64,000 bases of DNA, taken from Agelas oroides (taxonomy: Eukaryota; Porifera; Demospongiae; Agelasida; Agelasidae). This document shows positions 10,296-21,115 of the stretch, piece after piece. The DNA is taken from the NCBI GenBank assembly GCA_949130485.1, contig OX422189.1, forward strand, positions 6,977,620 through 7,041,619, in the 5' to 3' direction. Each line of letters begins with the position of its first letter. The stretch's first letter is position 1. Made by a program: the position numbers and the translations under genes. Under the pieces are notes generated by a model, which worked only from the letters and a program-made list of their open reading frames with translations, made no database searches and had not been told where the DNA came from.

Positions 10296-11655
10296 CCTGG
10301 GACAGCACAACCACGTGTTTGTGAGCCACTGCTGAACATTCTGATTTCTCTGCCACACGTCTGCAGCCTTTAGTTGAACCACAGCATGTAGATAGTGGTG
10401 ATCAGATGGCTCCTCAGGAAGATTGTAGTTGGGAGGTGCATTTGCGCAATCTCGTAACAAATCAAGAAGAGTTGCAGCCTGGAGATCTGACAAGCCATGT
10501 TTTTTCTCCTTCACCCATCTTTCCCAAGCTTGTTCCCTGTGAAATTCACAGAGGTAGACCTGGGTTTTGGGAAACAGCTTGTTGACGGCCGCTATTTCAA
10601 AATCAGAGTAGTCTGTGATGTAAAATTGAGGCTCCCATTTTGGGTTCCATGACTTCAAAATGGATAAAGCCTCATATATACAATCGGCAGTCTCTGATTG
10701 AATAATAAACTCAGCCACTACCGAGTAGGAGACATTGGTCTTCACGCACACAAAAAAACAAGGGAATGCTGTACTTTGTCGTCTTGTAGGTGGCATCCAT
10801 TAAAGTGACTGTGTTGCCATAACGGGTTAACAGCTCTTTCTGCCAGTCTTCCTGCTGAAATTATAACAGTGTTTCTTCCACTGTCTGTTCGCTACAGGTT
10901 TTGATATCAGCTGTTTGCTCTGTTTGTGAGGTGCTGCGAAATGGCCGGAAGAAGAAAGATGACTGGGGGTTTTCTTTTTTCCACTCTTCGATTTTCAGGC
11001 GTAAGTTTTCTTGGTCATACTTTGACAGCTCCAGTGCTCTTTTGGCCTTGCTGACATGATTGCGTATGTCCTCACTAAGTGGATAAAATGCTCTGTCTCC
11101 TAAATGTGGCTTCCTCCCCAGTTCTTTACTGAGGTACTTGTCAACATAATGTTTCAAAGAATGCTTAATTTCTGATGTGTCAGTGACTCCAGCTTCAACC
11201 ATGTCCACAATCTTTTGAGAAATGGTGGGATGTAATTTCTGTGCATAGACTCCAGCCTGACCTGTTGGGTGGCCAGAATGTGCTTCTTCTTGTGGCAGGG
11301 ATATGAAATATTTCATTGTTATTTTGACTGGCCTCTTTGCTTCAAGTTCTGTCTTAATCATTTTGATTTTTTCCTCTTGCAGGCACCTGAGCTTCCATTT
11401 GGACAAGCTCTCCCTTTCTCCTTGGCTAATTGCAAATTCCGCATACAGAGTGAAAGTTTTCACCTCCACATGAGCATTGCACCCAATTTTGTGGGTGTTT
11501 TGCAACCAGAGGCGTTTCCCCTGCACTGGTTTTTGCTTGAAATACTTTGGCCCGAACTGGCAGTCAAGGAGTTTTTCTTCAGCTACTGAGAATGGAATGT
11601 TGTTGAACTCAATAGTCTTGCAGCCCTCCTTCTTTTGCCAGTAGATCCTTATTTT
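10296..11655 (-). pseudogene. MULE-type transposase core, two lesions
   Basis: This segment would encode an N-terminal region (KIRIYWQKKEGCKTIEFN, then a Cys/His-containing LQNTHKIGCNAHVEVK block like the zinc-binding front of FAR1/MULE proteins). It is followed by the catalytic core: LMDATYKTTKYSIP with the first Asp, YITDYSDFEIAAVNKLFP with the second, and YLCEFHREQAWERWVK, a hallmark MULE motif. Two lesions break the frame: a TAA at 10861-10863, and a one-base shift at the T7 run (A7 on + strand, 10752-10758) directly after the first Asp block. MULE transposases cut and paste DNA with a DDE active site, and this copy cannot make a full protein as written. A short open segment at 11724-11982 may be a further 5' exon, but its frame is undecided. 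Confidence 0.75.
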
Positions 11656-12038
11656 CTAGGAATTCAGACACAAAGATTTCATAACCGAATGACAATAAAA
11701 TTACATCCCACTATACGAGTGTATTATATGTTAATACTTAGCTCAGATGTTTGTATGGTATTTCCAGCCTCATTCTCTTTTTCTTGATCTGTTCCAACTG
11801 AAGCATTTGACATGGACTTTCTCACTCCATACGTTGTTACAGTGGCCATGGCAGTGCTGTGATAGCACTGCCTTGTAGTCATCCACAAAACCCTGGTAGT
11901 ACTGGCCACATACTTCGAGGTTATGATCACTAGCCCAATTGGGCTTCTCCATGGAGTGTAAACGGGAAGAGCGCTGAAACAATTAAGCAGGTACTAATGC
12001 CTATTCTGCACAGGAGTTGACAACTATGAGAAACGTAC

Positions 12039-12152
12039 TGCAGTTCCTCTCATCACTTCCATCAGAGCAGGTCCTAAACCCATTGCATCGAAAGGAGTTA
12101 GAGATACAAAACCCACTTGTACATTGAAACTGGCTGGAGCTGCAACTTGAAC
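12039..12152 (-). CDS. Isolated LDL-receptor class A exon
   Basis: The exon is flanked by an acceptor (acttgtag) and the donor GTACGT. It encodes [20 protein letters not shown] followed by [15 protein letters not shown], a complete six-cysteine LDLa module with the acidic SDGSDE calcium-binding motif. Both boundaries are phase 1, so the exon is symmetric and easily shuffled. It closely resembles the LDLa exons at 38601-38711 and 39361-39471. No signal peptide, membrane helix or other partner exon was identified nearby, so it is a stray duplicate or part of an incompletely visible gene. Confidence 0.7.
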
Positions 12153-12999
12153 CTACAAGTATAACAATGTGTGGAGCAAAACTGAACAAACAGTATGCAA
12201 GTAGATATGTAGTGAGATAGACATTCTACTATCCCATTCATGTCACCATATGCCCTTACTGGAAATGCTGAACGTATAATGTTAGCTACATGTGGGTGAA
12301 TACACACAAGATGCAACGAATGCTTACATTTAGCTGAAGAGATCACAACTAAAAAGCAACCCTTAATGTGTGAAGCCATAGAGATACTCTCAATCACGTG
12401 ATGACATCTTAACTGCTGTACAAGTGCTTGTTATCCACTCCCACACAATTTACACTGCACAGTATATTTTCCCCAAACATCAAAAAAGGTCGATTCAACA
12501 ATACATGTTTCTTGCTCATGCCTTTCCTGGCGATGTTTCACATTGAATGTACATAAGTGATGCCCGATAGAAGCAGCAAGGTTACATAACTGAAGAGAAT
12601 AATAATGAGCTGAAGGGTCCACACATTATGTACTGGCATGGGACTATGCACATGTATTCCATTGGATTGTTGCCAGCAATGTCTATGTTTTCTCCACATG
12701 TACTTACGCATCCACTATGACTGTTCTACTGAAAATCTCAATACTATCTACTCACAAAATATACATCAATCTAAGTATTATGACAGGCATACTCAGACTG
12801 CCGTTATTTATTTGGTGTTTCTAAGCCTACTATTGATGTTGTATAGCCTCATTACTATTTAGCAACATAAAGGTGAAGCCTATAAACATAGCATACACAG
12901 AATATTAATGTCATTGTACTATTGTTGCCGACAGACGTGGAAATGAACAAAGAATCCTCCTATGAGGTATTTTAGCTCTTGAGTAGCCTCGCTTTTGAC

Positions 13000-13270
13000 A
13001 TCAAGAGTTTATTACTAATGAAGTAACTACATCAACAAAAATGGTCATACAAAACATCCAATTTAGGAAGATACACTACAATCCAAAAATGGATTGTACG
13101 AAACATCCACTTTTGGATGGCTTACATGCAAGCATGTTCATAACCAATCCTAAAATGGATTGTACAAAGCATGCACTTTCAGATGACTTACAGGCATGTT
13201 CATAACCATCCTAAAATGGATTCTACGAAGCATCCACTTTTGGATGGCTTACATGCATGCATGTTCCGAA
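13000..13270. repeat. Tandem repeat of about 65-70 bp, left part
   Basis: Units contain AAAATGGATTGTACGAA, then CATCCACTTTTGGATG and TTACATGCA. About three diverged copies are visible. Each unit contains short inverted ATCCA/TGGAT motifs. The same motif family resumes at 14240-14385 on the other side of an inserted element. Confidence 0.65.
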
Positions 13271-13279
13271 TCACCTTAA

Positions 13280-14227
13280 GGTAGGACAACCTTGAATCAC
13301 AAATCTCCGAGTCATGTGGACGGATGGATGGGTAATGTCTAAGTGTACACACAAGATTCACAAAAAGTTTGTACCAAACTGCTTTCTCTACCTGATAAGG
13401 CCAAAAAAACTCAATTTTTAGTCCCTCAGCTAAAATATAAAATTTGCACCCTCTCCAAAGCTCCACCCCCAGTCTGACCACATCATCAACACACACACAA
13501 AACAAGTAAAAACTTTACGTATGGATTTGTCCTGGGACCACTTCAATTCCAGTCTACAGGCCAAAACACACATTTGACCTCAAAAAGTCATTTTGGCTAT
13601 GCTGGCTTTCAAGAAAAATTCGACACACCCCGACTCAAACCAGCCAAAACTGAGCCCAGTTTCAGAAAGCTCAACTCACCCCCTACAAAAGTACGTATGC
13701 TTTTTCCCGCTCACCTCCAGGCCAGGGAATTATGCCCACAAACCTACTTCCTGTCATTGCCCCTAGAATGGAGCCAAGTTACACACATTCCCACTAGCAT
13801 AAAATCGGGCAGGGCCTACAAACCCAAAATGTCAGCTTTCTACAGTACCTTGGCCAGACAACTGTGTGATGACACCCGTCTTTCAGGATGGCTCTCTGCC
13901 TTTCCACCACACTCACAAACATTCAAGCCCACTCTGGCAAGCTTTGCACACACAAATAGCCAACCATCACATTCAACGAGCTAGAAAATCTTTTCTTTTT
14001 TTGAAGTGTTGGAGGATTTCTTCAAAGTTCAGCCCAGCCACATGAAAGTGCCGCCAGACCACTACAAAGAGCCGCAGGCTACATCAAAGGGACACGCCCC
14101 CTTGTTGATTCTGGTTGCCGCCATGGGAAAGTGTAAACAAGCCAATGAATTTCAATTGTGCCATTCACCTGTCATTAATTATTCATGAGCAGAATCGGCC
14201 CGATTCGCGATCCAAGGTTGTCCTACC
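13280..14227. mobile_element. TTAA-flanked inverted-repeat element, non-autonomous
   Basis: TTAA at 13276-13279 and 14228-14231 brackets terminal repeats GGTAGGACAACCTTG and CAAGGTTGTCCTACC. TTAA target duplication is typical of piggyBac and Kolobok superfamilies, and no transposase was recognised inside. A diverged copy of its right half lies at about 28880-29346. The element interrupts the tandem repeat present at both 13000-13270 and 14240-14385. Open frames inside it (such as the 136-codon one from 13574) are not supported as genes. Confidence 0.75.
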
Positions 14228-14239
14228 TTAAAACAGAAA

Positions 14240-14385
14240 AACACATTCAGTATCATCCAGATTTGCATTGTACAAAACTTTTGGATGACTTACAGAATCA
14301 TCCAAATTCAGATGGTACAAATCATCCACTTTTCAGTTCTATATAAGAGAAGACAGGTTTGTATCATCCAAATTTGGATGATATT
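14240..14385. repeat. Tandem repeat, right part
   Basis: ATCATCCAGATTTG, AACTTTTGGATGACTTACAG and related blocks continue the 13000-13270 repeat after the TTAA element. Confidence 0.55.
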
Positions 14386-16411
14386 TCACAACATTGGCTA
14401 GTTTATCCCAAGTTAATAAACCATTATTGGAGTCCGACCTTGCCTGGTATAGAAACCATATGGGAGCTGCACACTCTTCCTGCAATAAACTATCCATTCT
14501 CATCCTTGCTAAGCATCTCTCATATCACGAGGAGGAAGGGATACATTCACTACACACTGAAACTAAAAGTTCTCTACAACCTACATGTGTAGCAAGACTA
14601 AATGAGAAGGTAAGTATGAAAGTATACAGATATCCACAGCATGAATATAATTCCGCATCACGAATGTATACCTTATTGTATGCAAGCTCAGACAGTTCCC
14701 TTGACTCTGACTATTACCAGTATAGTTAGCTTTCTAAAGTAACAGGTGTGTGGCATGACTGTGTAGCATTTCAACAACTGATCTTTCAAGGCTAATGTCG
14801 AGGATTGTAACTGTTACTTTGGTCTTCAGGCACACTCAGACTAGCCATACTGTGTGAGTCAACTTCCACTTAGTATCTGCACTATATCATCACCACAGTA
14901 TAAAATTGTATTCTCACCACAGTATAAAATTGTATTCTCCCTGAGTAAATGCCTCCTATCAGTTAAACCTTGATTCCCATCACCGTGTTCAAAGTAGTTA
15001 TTGCATGGGTCATTGCCTCATCAAAATGGTCTATCATCACAGAAGTCCACATAATTATATATGTTCAAATAAGTTTTAGCAAGCAGCATTTAAAATATCC
15101 ACATTTGTTGTATATATTGCAAATCAAATTGGATAGGAAATTACGCAGCAGTTTATCTCATCACTTCAATCTCAATCTCATCGCATTGAAAGGAGAAGGG
15201 AGTGCACTGCATGGCAATTGGTACACTGAAACCAATCGAAACTATACTGACCTGTATACTGCATACAACTGCATCTCATTATTTATCCTGTGATTATTGT
15301 ACATACAAAGAAATGACCAAGTAGTTAGCCTGCATACACATGTGTGAAGCAGAGTTGTGTGTCAGTCAGTCAGCACTCATGCAGTTGAGCAATCTAGACA
15401 TGCAAATTCAATTACACTATATAGTATAACTAATATGTGCACAGATCAGTTAGTTGGCATGAATGTTATAAAATAATATTAACAACAAAACTCTGATTCT
15501 CAGCAATCCGTTTCACTGTTGCATGAATTGTTTGCTATCATGGCCATGTTCAACAAAATGTACCACATTGATAGTCTGATACGTAAAACAAATTGGACCC
15601 ACATCCGTCTGAGTCCCTAAAAGGTGCACATAGCTATGTACTATGACAAATGTGCTAGCCACTGATTCTCATAAAGCAGTCCATTACGCTGTCCCTATAG
15701 CTATACAGCCACTATGCTCTAAAAGGAGTTTAATTTGTACAATCTACAGTATACAAACTCACATAATTACTGATGACTACAGGCAACAGGTTGTTAATGG
15801 CAATGTTCGACTTAATTTACATATCTAGCTAGCAAGTAGTGAATGTCCTACACACTGAGCATTGAGTGTATGAACAAGGTCACCCACTACCTTTGCTACC
15901 TTTTGAGTCTTCGAATACACACACTTTAATCTTTGCTGTCTCAATAATGACTACTTCAATTCTTTTCCCCAAATGTTGCTTGGGTCCTTCTCTCCAAGTT
16001 GTATAAATGGTTTTGAGACGGCCATGGGATTTGGAGATATATGACAGAATGTATATTATGTAATTATGAAGCAATCCTCTTCTTATCTGATGCTTTTATA
16101 CCTGATGGTGCATGGTTCATTTCAATTAGTATGGTGGTGAATACCTTTACAAACATGGCACAAACAAAATATCCACGATTCCATATGGCTGGTATGTCAG
16201 ATGTACAGGTCTTTCAATATTTGTACAACTAGTGTACATATAAACAAGCAATCATACTAAAAGGTGTTTAATTTGTACAATCTACATCATGCGGCAGTAG
16301 CATAATCACTGATGACTACAGTATACAAACTCGCATAATTACTGATGACTACTTATGAATCTACAGTGTACAAACTCACACTATTATGAAAAAACTAACC
16401 GAGTTTCAGCA
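14386..16411. other. Intergenic, no gene recognised
   Basis: AT-rich sequence without convincing coding exons. Two local direct repeats share AATTTGTACAATCTACA and CATAATTACTGATGACTAC (around 15728-15785 and 16267-16352), so a short block has been duplicated about 0.55 kb apart. Confidence 0.5.
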
Positions 16412-17677
16412 CTAGGAGATAAATCGATCACAAGTTCTAGTTACATACGACAGTCGCAATTTTGGAGTTGACGTATCCGAGTTGAGGCTCGGTTTCTGAC
16501 CGCGCAGATCAAACGCGAGACTCACACCAGGCTGAAATATCAGACAGTGCGTCAAACCACCAAAATGGAACATCCCTATCTGTTCCCCTTTTTTGATACG
16601 CTGCCCTTCGTAGACTGTGATCTCGCAGGTCGATACCTCGGCCATGCCAACAGCCAGAAAACACATCAGTCTGATTTGGGGATTGTCTGCTTCGATGTAG
16701 ATCATGGCTCTGGCTGCGACTTCGGTAATACACCCTTGCGATTCGTTTGGTCCGGCCGGGTCAAAGCCTTCTGCTAAGGTCTCCGAATAATAGCTCCCGT
16801 CTTGAACATGGGTTTTGATGACCTTGCCGCTCACGGGGCTGTGCCAGCGGTGATAGCTCAATGCGCTGAGAAAGGCCTGGTAGATGGTGCCCCCAACAAA
16901 TTTCTCGTAAAGAGGGTCGTTCGCAAGCATGAACTGCAAAGAGTATGGCTGCGATTTGATCCAAAATTTGTCGCGTCGTTTAACGTCTGTTGCGAGTCGG
17001 TAGGGGGCCGATTCACAGGCATTAACGATCACTGCGTCGTCATTGGGAGCTTCGATGGGACGCACACCATCGCGAAATTCCCGTGTGAAAAAGTCGTCCC
17101 AGGATGTAAAACCGTAGTGCGGCTTCTTTGGGTCGCATTTGAATTCTTTATCAAAATGCTTCATCTCCTTCATGGCTTCGTCACAGAACCATCCGTTGGG
17201 TGACTTACTATTCAAGACGTAGCACGAGTCTTTCGACTTTAGAAACACTGCCCACTCATTCAGGATCTTTTTGAACTGATGGTTGACTTTGTCATTTAAA
17301 AAGGCTGCAAATCCGCCGATTGTTCCCATTGACCAATTCAAGATGGCATTGATGGGGAAGCCGACGAGTGCACTATCGCTATACTCAGGTGCCTTTGTCA
17401 TGATGGCATTGATTAGCCGAAGCATCTGATGGTAATTCTTGACCTGTCGTTTGCCATTGGGATCCTTATTGAACGGAACTTGATCAAACATTTGATGAAA
17501 AAACATGTTTATTTCGGCATCGTTCTCAATAAGGTCCTTGAGCTCCCGAATTACGGGATGCAAAGGCTTCGCACGACGATAAGCGACTTCGACGTCCTCG
17601 ACGACATCGACGCCATCGACTTCTTCAATAAGTGCTTTCAACCAGTTGTCCAAAATTTTTGGTCCGAAGGGAGCCAT
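16412..17677 (-). CDS. Phosphatidylserine decarboxylase-family protein lacking the pyruvoyl Ser
   Basis: This intronless frame encodes 421 residues from the Met at 17677 (MAPFGPKILDNWLKALIEEV). An upstream in-frame Met at 17764 would add 29 residues, but the second copy at 32.2 kb aligns only from the later start region. The N-terminal third resembles the domain that precedes the catalytic part in fungal-type PSD-like proteins and tryptophan decarboxylase PsiD. The catalytic part shows DDFFTREFRDGVRP, an NACESAPY block, YHRWHSPVSGKV (catalytic His) and a C-terminal FHFGGLTHCLIF. In the family, GGST/LGST self-cleaves and its Ser becomes the pyruvoyl cofactor. Here that position is Leu (TTG, 16553-16555), one transition from TCG. 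It should therefore be unable to mature into an active decarboxylase. The substrate is unknown. It may be a pseudoenzyme, a recent inactivation or a base error. Confidence 0.8.
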   Translation of the reverse strand: MAPFGPKILDNWLKALIEEVDGVDVVEDVEVAYRRAKPLHPVIRELKDLIENDAEINMFFHQMFDQVPFNKDPNGKRQVKNYHQMLRLINAIMTKAPEYSDSALVGFPINAILNWSMGTIGGFAAFLNDKVNHQFKKILNEWAVFLKSKDSCYVLNSKSPNGWFCDEAMKEMKHFDKEFKCDPKKPHYGFTSWDDFFTREFRDGVRPIEAPNDDAVIVNACESAPYRLATDVKRRDKFWIKSQPYSLQFMLANDPLYEKFVGGTIYQAFLSALSYHRWHSPVSGKVIKTHVQDGSYYSETLAEGFDPAGPNESQGCITEVAARAMIYIEADNPQIRLMCFLAVGMAEVSTCEITVYEGQRIKKGEQIGMFHFGGLTHCLIFQPGVSLAFDLRGQKPSLNSDTSTPKLRLSYVTRTCDRFIS

Positions 17678-17976
17678 CGACCAACGCGATACGGAACAGT
17701 TTCGCACATTGTGTTCGGAAATGCCGTAAACTCGTATATCGGAGTTGCCGCAAAGGTAGACCACGAGAGCGCAATTTATATAAAAGCTTTGAGATGGGGC
17801 GGGGCAATTTTGATCTCAAAGTATTCCAATTACTGTGTGCAGTATAGAATTAATTAAAGACGTCTGTACAGTGAAGAAAATTTACAAAATTAATGTAATA
17901 GATCTAACACCTTCAAGATCCATTACATATCAAAAACGCTTTTCTGTTAACTAATGTATGCCAGATCTCGTACACA

Positions 17977-18711
17977 TTAGCTATTCTTGAATTCCAAAGC
18001 GGATGGCAGAGCAAATTTGGCAGACCTGACGACCGCAAGACTAGTATTGTTGGATAAACAAGGTGTTTCATCGAAAACTTTGTATAACTTTTGTGCATGG
18101 CGACCAACCTTGTACAGATAAAACGCCAGTTTCTCGCCTTCATGCGATCGAAACGTTATCGACGCTAATGCTAGTTTACCACTTTTCTTGATAAAACCCA
18201 CAAGTGTTAGCGCGAGTCGCTCTGCCACGCAGTTCTTTGTGTACATCTGAAATTGTACATGAAACTATCTCCGTTTTGTCTGCTAAGAATTCCACATAAT
18301 TACAAAAATTGTATTGGCATTATGCACCTAAATATGGCCTCAAAAGCAATTATATTTAGCCTCTTTTCCAGGCGCTAAGAATATGGACCTGATATATACT
18401 GCTCGCGCATGCGCAAAATATTAAAGTAACCTACATACTACGTAGTAAAACAAACACACAGCTTACTGATGTTTGCCAGCTGAAAGGCCACATTGCAGGT
18501 TTAGGCCCCCTATAAGAGAGAAGTGTTGACGTTATAGCAACGAGTTGCGCTGTGTTTTTCAAGACGATCGCTGTGCCAAAGAGTATTGTTCACGTTCCGT
18601 AGTATTTACCTGAAATGGGCGAACGGATAAATCATATTTGCGAGCAAGGAGCTGCATGAGCACTTTCATCTCATCCGCTTCAACAGAGAATGGTATGTGC
18701 ATGGCTGACAT
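17977..18711 (-). CDS. Two-exon gene of unknown function, 123 residues
   Basis: Exon 1 (18610-18711) starts MSAMHIPFSVEADEMKVLMQ and ends at CAG|GTAAATACT. Exon 2 (17977-18246) follows an acceptor atttcag and encodes 89 residues to a TAA, both in phase 0 with a 363-bp intron. The product is soluble, basic and without signal peptide or membrane helix. It contains LVGFIKKSGKLALASITF and KLAFYLYKVGRHAQKLYK. I do not recognise the family. It lies about 0.3 kb upstream of the intronless decarboxylase on the same strand. The clean splice junctions and an ATG after a short leader make a real gene likely. Confidence 0.55.
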
Positions 18712-19744
18712 CTTTTAGATGGAGAAATCCACTGACAGTGGTTGGTGTAGTGTGGTAGGAAGTTTCTAAGTTTCCCAGAAAAACTTGAAAAGCTGCATGT
18801 GCATGCGAAAACAGTATAAAGTAGGCGATTATCAAGTTTGAGTACAGTGACGGCGAACGAGGCTAATTCATTTGAGCATAGATAGTCACGCTACTATCTA
18901 TGATATGAGCTAGGTTTCTCTAAATTTCGTACTGACTCACACGTTCAGTTGAAGGGCTCAGAACCAAAATAGAATAGTTACGTACTGAGATTTAAAAAGC
19001 CGGGAAATAGTTACAGTGAACTCTTGACTTGGAGTCACTCAAGCATTTTGCACTGTTTGTAGCGAATTCCACTCGCCTTTCTATGATTTCTGCAGCACGT
19101 GTAGCCTTGTTTCCAGGCTCCTTCCCAACTCTTGGACCGCATAACGCACGATTTGTGAAAGCTGAGAAGAAGCAAACAAAAAAGAACGAAAGAATGAAGA
19201 AATTGGCACTTTCCCTACCGCACACTCGTGTTGAACTTTTTTCGTAGGCTTATCACGTACTTGTAGGCGAGTTTTTAGAGTTTTACTTAAGTATTACATA
19301 ATTATGATGCGTATTTATATACCGCCATGCAAGGTGCGGATACGCATCATATGTATTACCTGTGTGTGCTGCTCGCTAAGGCTCGCCCAGCGTGCCTACT
19401 GCAGTGGCATCGTTGGGTTACGGCAGTATAGGCATCGCTGTATGGGCAGCCTGAGCGAGCAGCACAGATATCATGCATTTTTCGTCAAGGCACACAGCGC
19501 CAGTTCAGCTACACAGACATGAACTAAGCGGCTTTACACTCAAATCTCTGCTGTGTTTTAGCCTCGTTTACGAATGCATGATTCTTTATACCTGAAGTGA
19601 CCTCAACAAATGTGCATAACTTCTGTGACTAAGCACCCTACCATCACCGTCTGTCATGGTATCATTCATGCATAGCTCAGTTACAGAAACGAGATGCGTG
19701 CTTCAATTTGAGTTGTCTTCACTTCCGGTTCATTATTTTACGGA
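18712..19744. other. Intergenic, no gene recognised
   Basis: Likely contains the promoter of the small gene ending at 18711, without a recognisable TATA-like element. Includes a TAGCCTTGTTTCCAGGC foldback end near 19102 and a TGCTCGCTAAGGCTCGCC motif near 19369, part of a recurring GGGGCGAGCCTGAGC family. Confidence 0.45.
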
Positions 19745-19754
19745 ACGTACCGGA

Positions 19755-21115
19755 ACGGAACGGAACAGTTCCGTCACATTATTTCACGAAACGGAGCCGG
19801 TTAATTTCTACCGATTGCTTGCACAACTGGCATGCACGTAGTACTGCCTATTGCTCTAGCTGCTGGACGTGGTACTTGTTTCGATGGTAAGTAAGCGTTT
19901 ATGTACTCTGAGTTAAGTAAGTGCTGACAATACGGTAACGGGTTATATATATGTATGTAAGTACTTTGTCTCGGTCCCAGACCCAAAACCAACCCCAGCG
20001 CGGATCGCTTTCAGTATCGCGCGCGGGGAAGGAAGGGTCTGGTAGATATAGTGTACATTCCTAAGGACGCATTACCGTTAATTCAGACTTGCTGAAATTA
20101 TCAAAATTTCTCACGTGGTCAAGAGAAGAGGGTGCTAAGTGCCAACACGGCCAGACTAGTGTGGGGAAGATGGAACCCGTGGGGAAGATGGAACCCGTGT
20201 GGAAGTGCTCTTTTTGCAGCAGTTCTGTGTGCAATTCCCGCAATCGACGGCGCCTGAATACTTCACGATGTTGGATGCTCGAGTCAGCGAGCATTTTCAA
20301 AGTGTTGGATGCAGCAGAGGAGTGTCTACCTTCTAACAGCGTGTGTAAGGCATACGTCCAGAAGGTAGAGAAGCTGCTGATGTTGGAGAGTAGCGTTAGT
20401 AGTACATTCAGCACGCTGAAGGCTCGCATCCAAGCGTTGGCACTGACAACAACGACGCCGGCAAGCGCCGTCTGCTCAGCGAGCGAAAAGAGCAAGCACG
20501 GCCAGTCCACATTCTCGTCCGCCTTCAAAGCGTCCAGCGTTGGAAGATAGCCGTCTGACGCCTTCCGCTGTGTCAGCGAAGACGACATCGAGCCATGAAA
20601 CGCTTTTCGAGTAGCCACTTCAACGTCGCTGCTTGTATCCGCCATCACAGTTTTCACAACACTTTAGAATTATCACGCGATTGCGAAACCGCACTTCCGC
20701 GTTCTCAGCACTAATTTTATTTGCGTCATTGAGATTATCTGTTGAACAATTTGATTGGATCCGCCAAATATTTGGCGGAGTTTAAGAAATGCAGGCTATA
20801 TCTACCAGACCGTTTTCCCGCGCGTTATACTGGAAGCGATATACGCGCCGGATGTGGTCTGGGGACGAGACTAGTAAGTATTCGGTACTTTCATCATGCA
20901 GCATGTTAAATTAGAATTGTTGGCCGAGTGCAGCAACTGTACTAAACGAACTTGAGGCTCGACAAAAATTGGCCGTATAATTGGTCAACGCGCGACACTT
21001 GAAAAACCTTTGCTTACTGTCCAAACAGTATCACGGCCCGTAACTAGAACATTTTAGCACATAGATGTATGTGCTATTCCGTTCCGTAAAATAATGTGAC
21101 GGAACTGTTCCGGTC
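19755..21115. mobile_element. Nested inverted repeats around a coding-like core
   Basis: Outer arms: ACGGAACAGTTCCGTCACATT near 19760 pairs with AATGTGACGGAACTGTTCCG near 21092. Inner arms: 19972-20047 (GTCTCGGTCCCAGACC ... GGGTCTGGTAGATATA) pair with 20800-20871 (TATATCTACCAGACC ... GGTCTGGGGACGAGAC), each about 75 bp. The inner pair encloses about 750 bp with long reading frames on both strands. The ends match the family seen at 57411 and 59340. This may be a foldback or MITE-bounded segment that captured or carries a short gene. Confidence 0.5.
20089..20550 (+). CDS. Coding-like frame with Cys-rich start, strand uncertain
   Basis: On the plus strand a 153-residue frame reads MLKLSKFLTWSREEG, then WKCSFCSSSVCNSRNRRRLN and CLPSNSVCKAYVQKVEKLLM followed by a helical, coiled-coil-like tail. 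The C-x2-C start and Cys-containing helix resemble the short treble-clef-like fingers found at the front of some invertebrate zinc-finger or transposon proteins. I cannot name the family. On the opposite strand 20061-20657 is open for 198 residues (MADTSSDVEVATRKAFHGSM onward) with a good initiation context. Only one of the two is likely real. An 18-bp direct duplication (GGGGAAGATGGAACCCGT) lies near the plus-strand start. Confidence 0.35.
   Translation: MLKLSKFLTWSREEGAKCQHGQTSVGKMEPVGKMEPVWKCSFCSSSVCNSRNRRRLNTSRCWMLESASIFKVLDAAEECLPSNSVCKAYVQKVEKLLMLESSVSSTFSTLKARIQALALTTTTPASAVCSASEKSKHGQSTFSSAFKASSVGR

Noticed and set aside
13574-13984. 136-codon frame as a gene
   Set aside because: It lies wholly inside a TTAA element, and the sister copy at 28.9-29.3 kb does not preserve it.
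16412-17677. Bacterial contamination as the source of the intronless decarboxylase
   Set aside because: It is embedded in the same repeat landscape as the rest, and a second copy in the window carries a eukaryotic transposon insertion.
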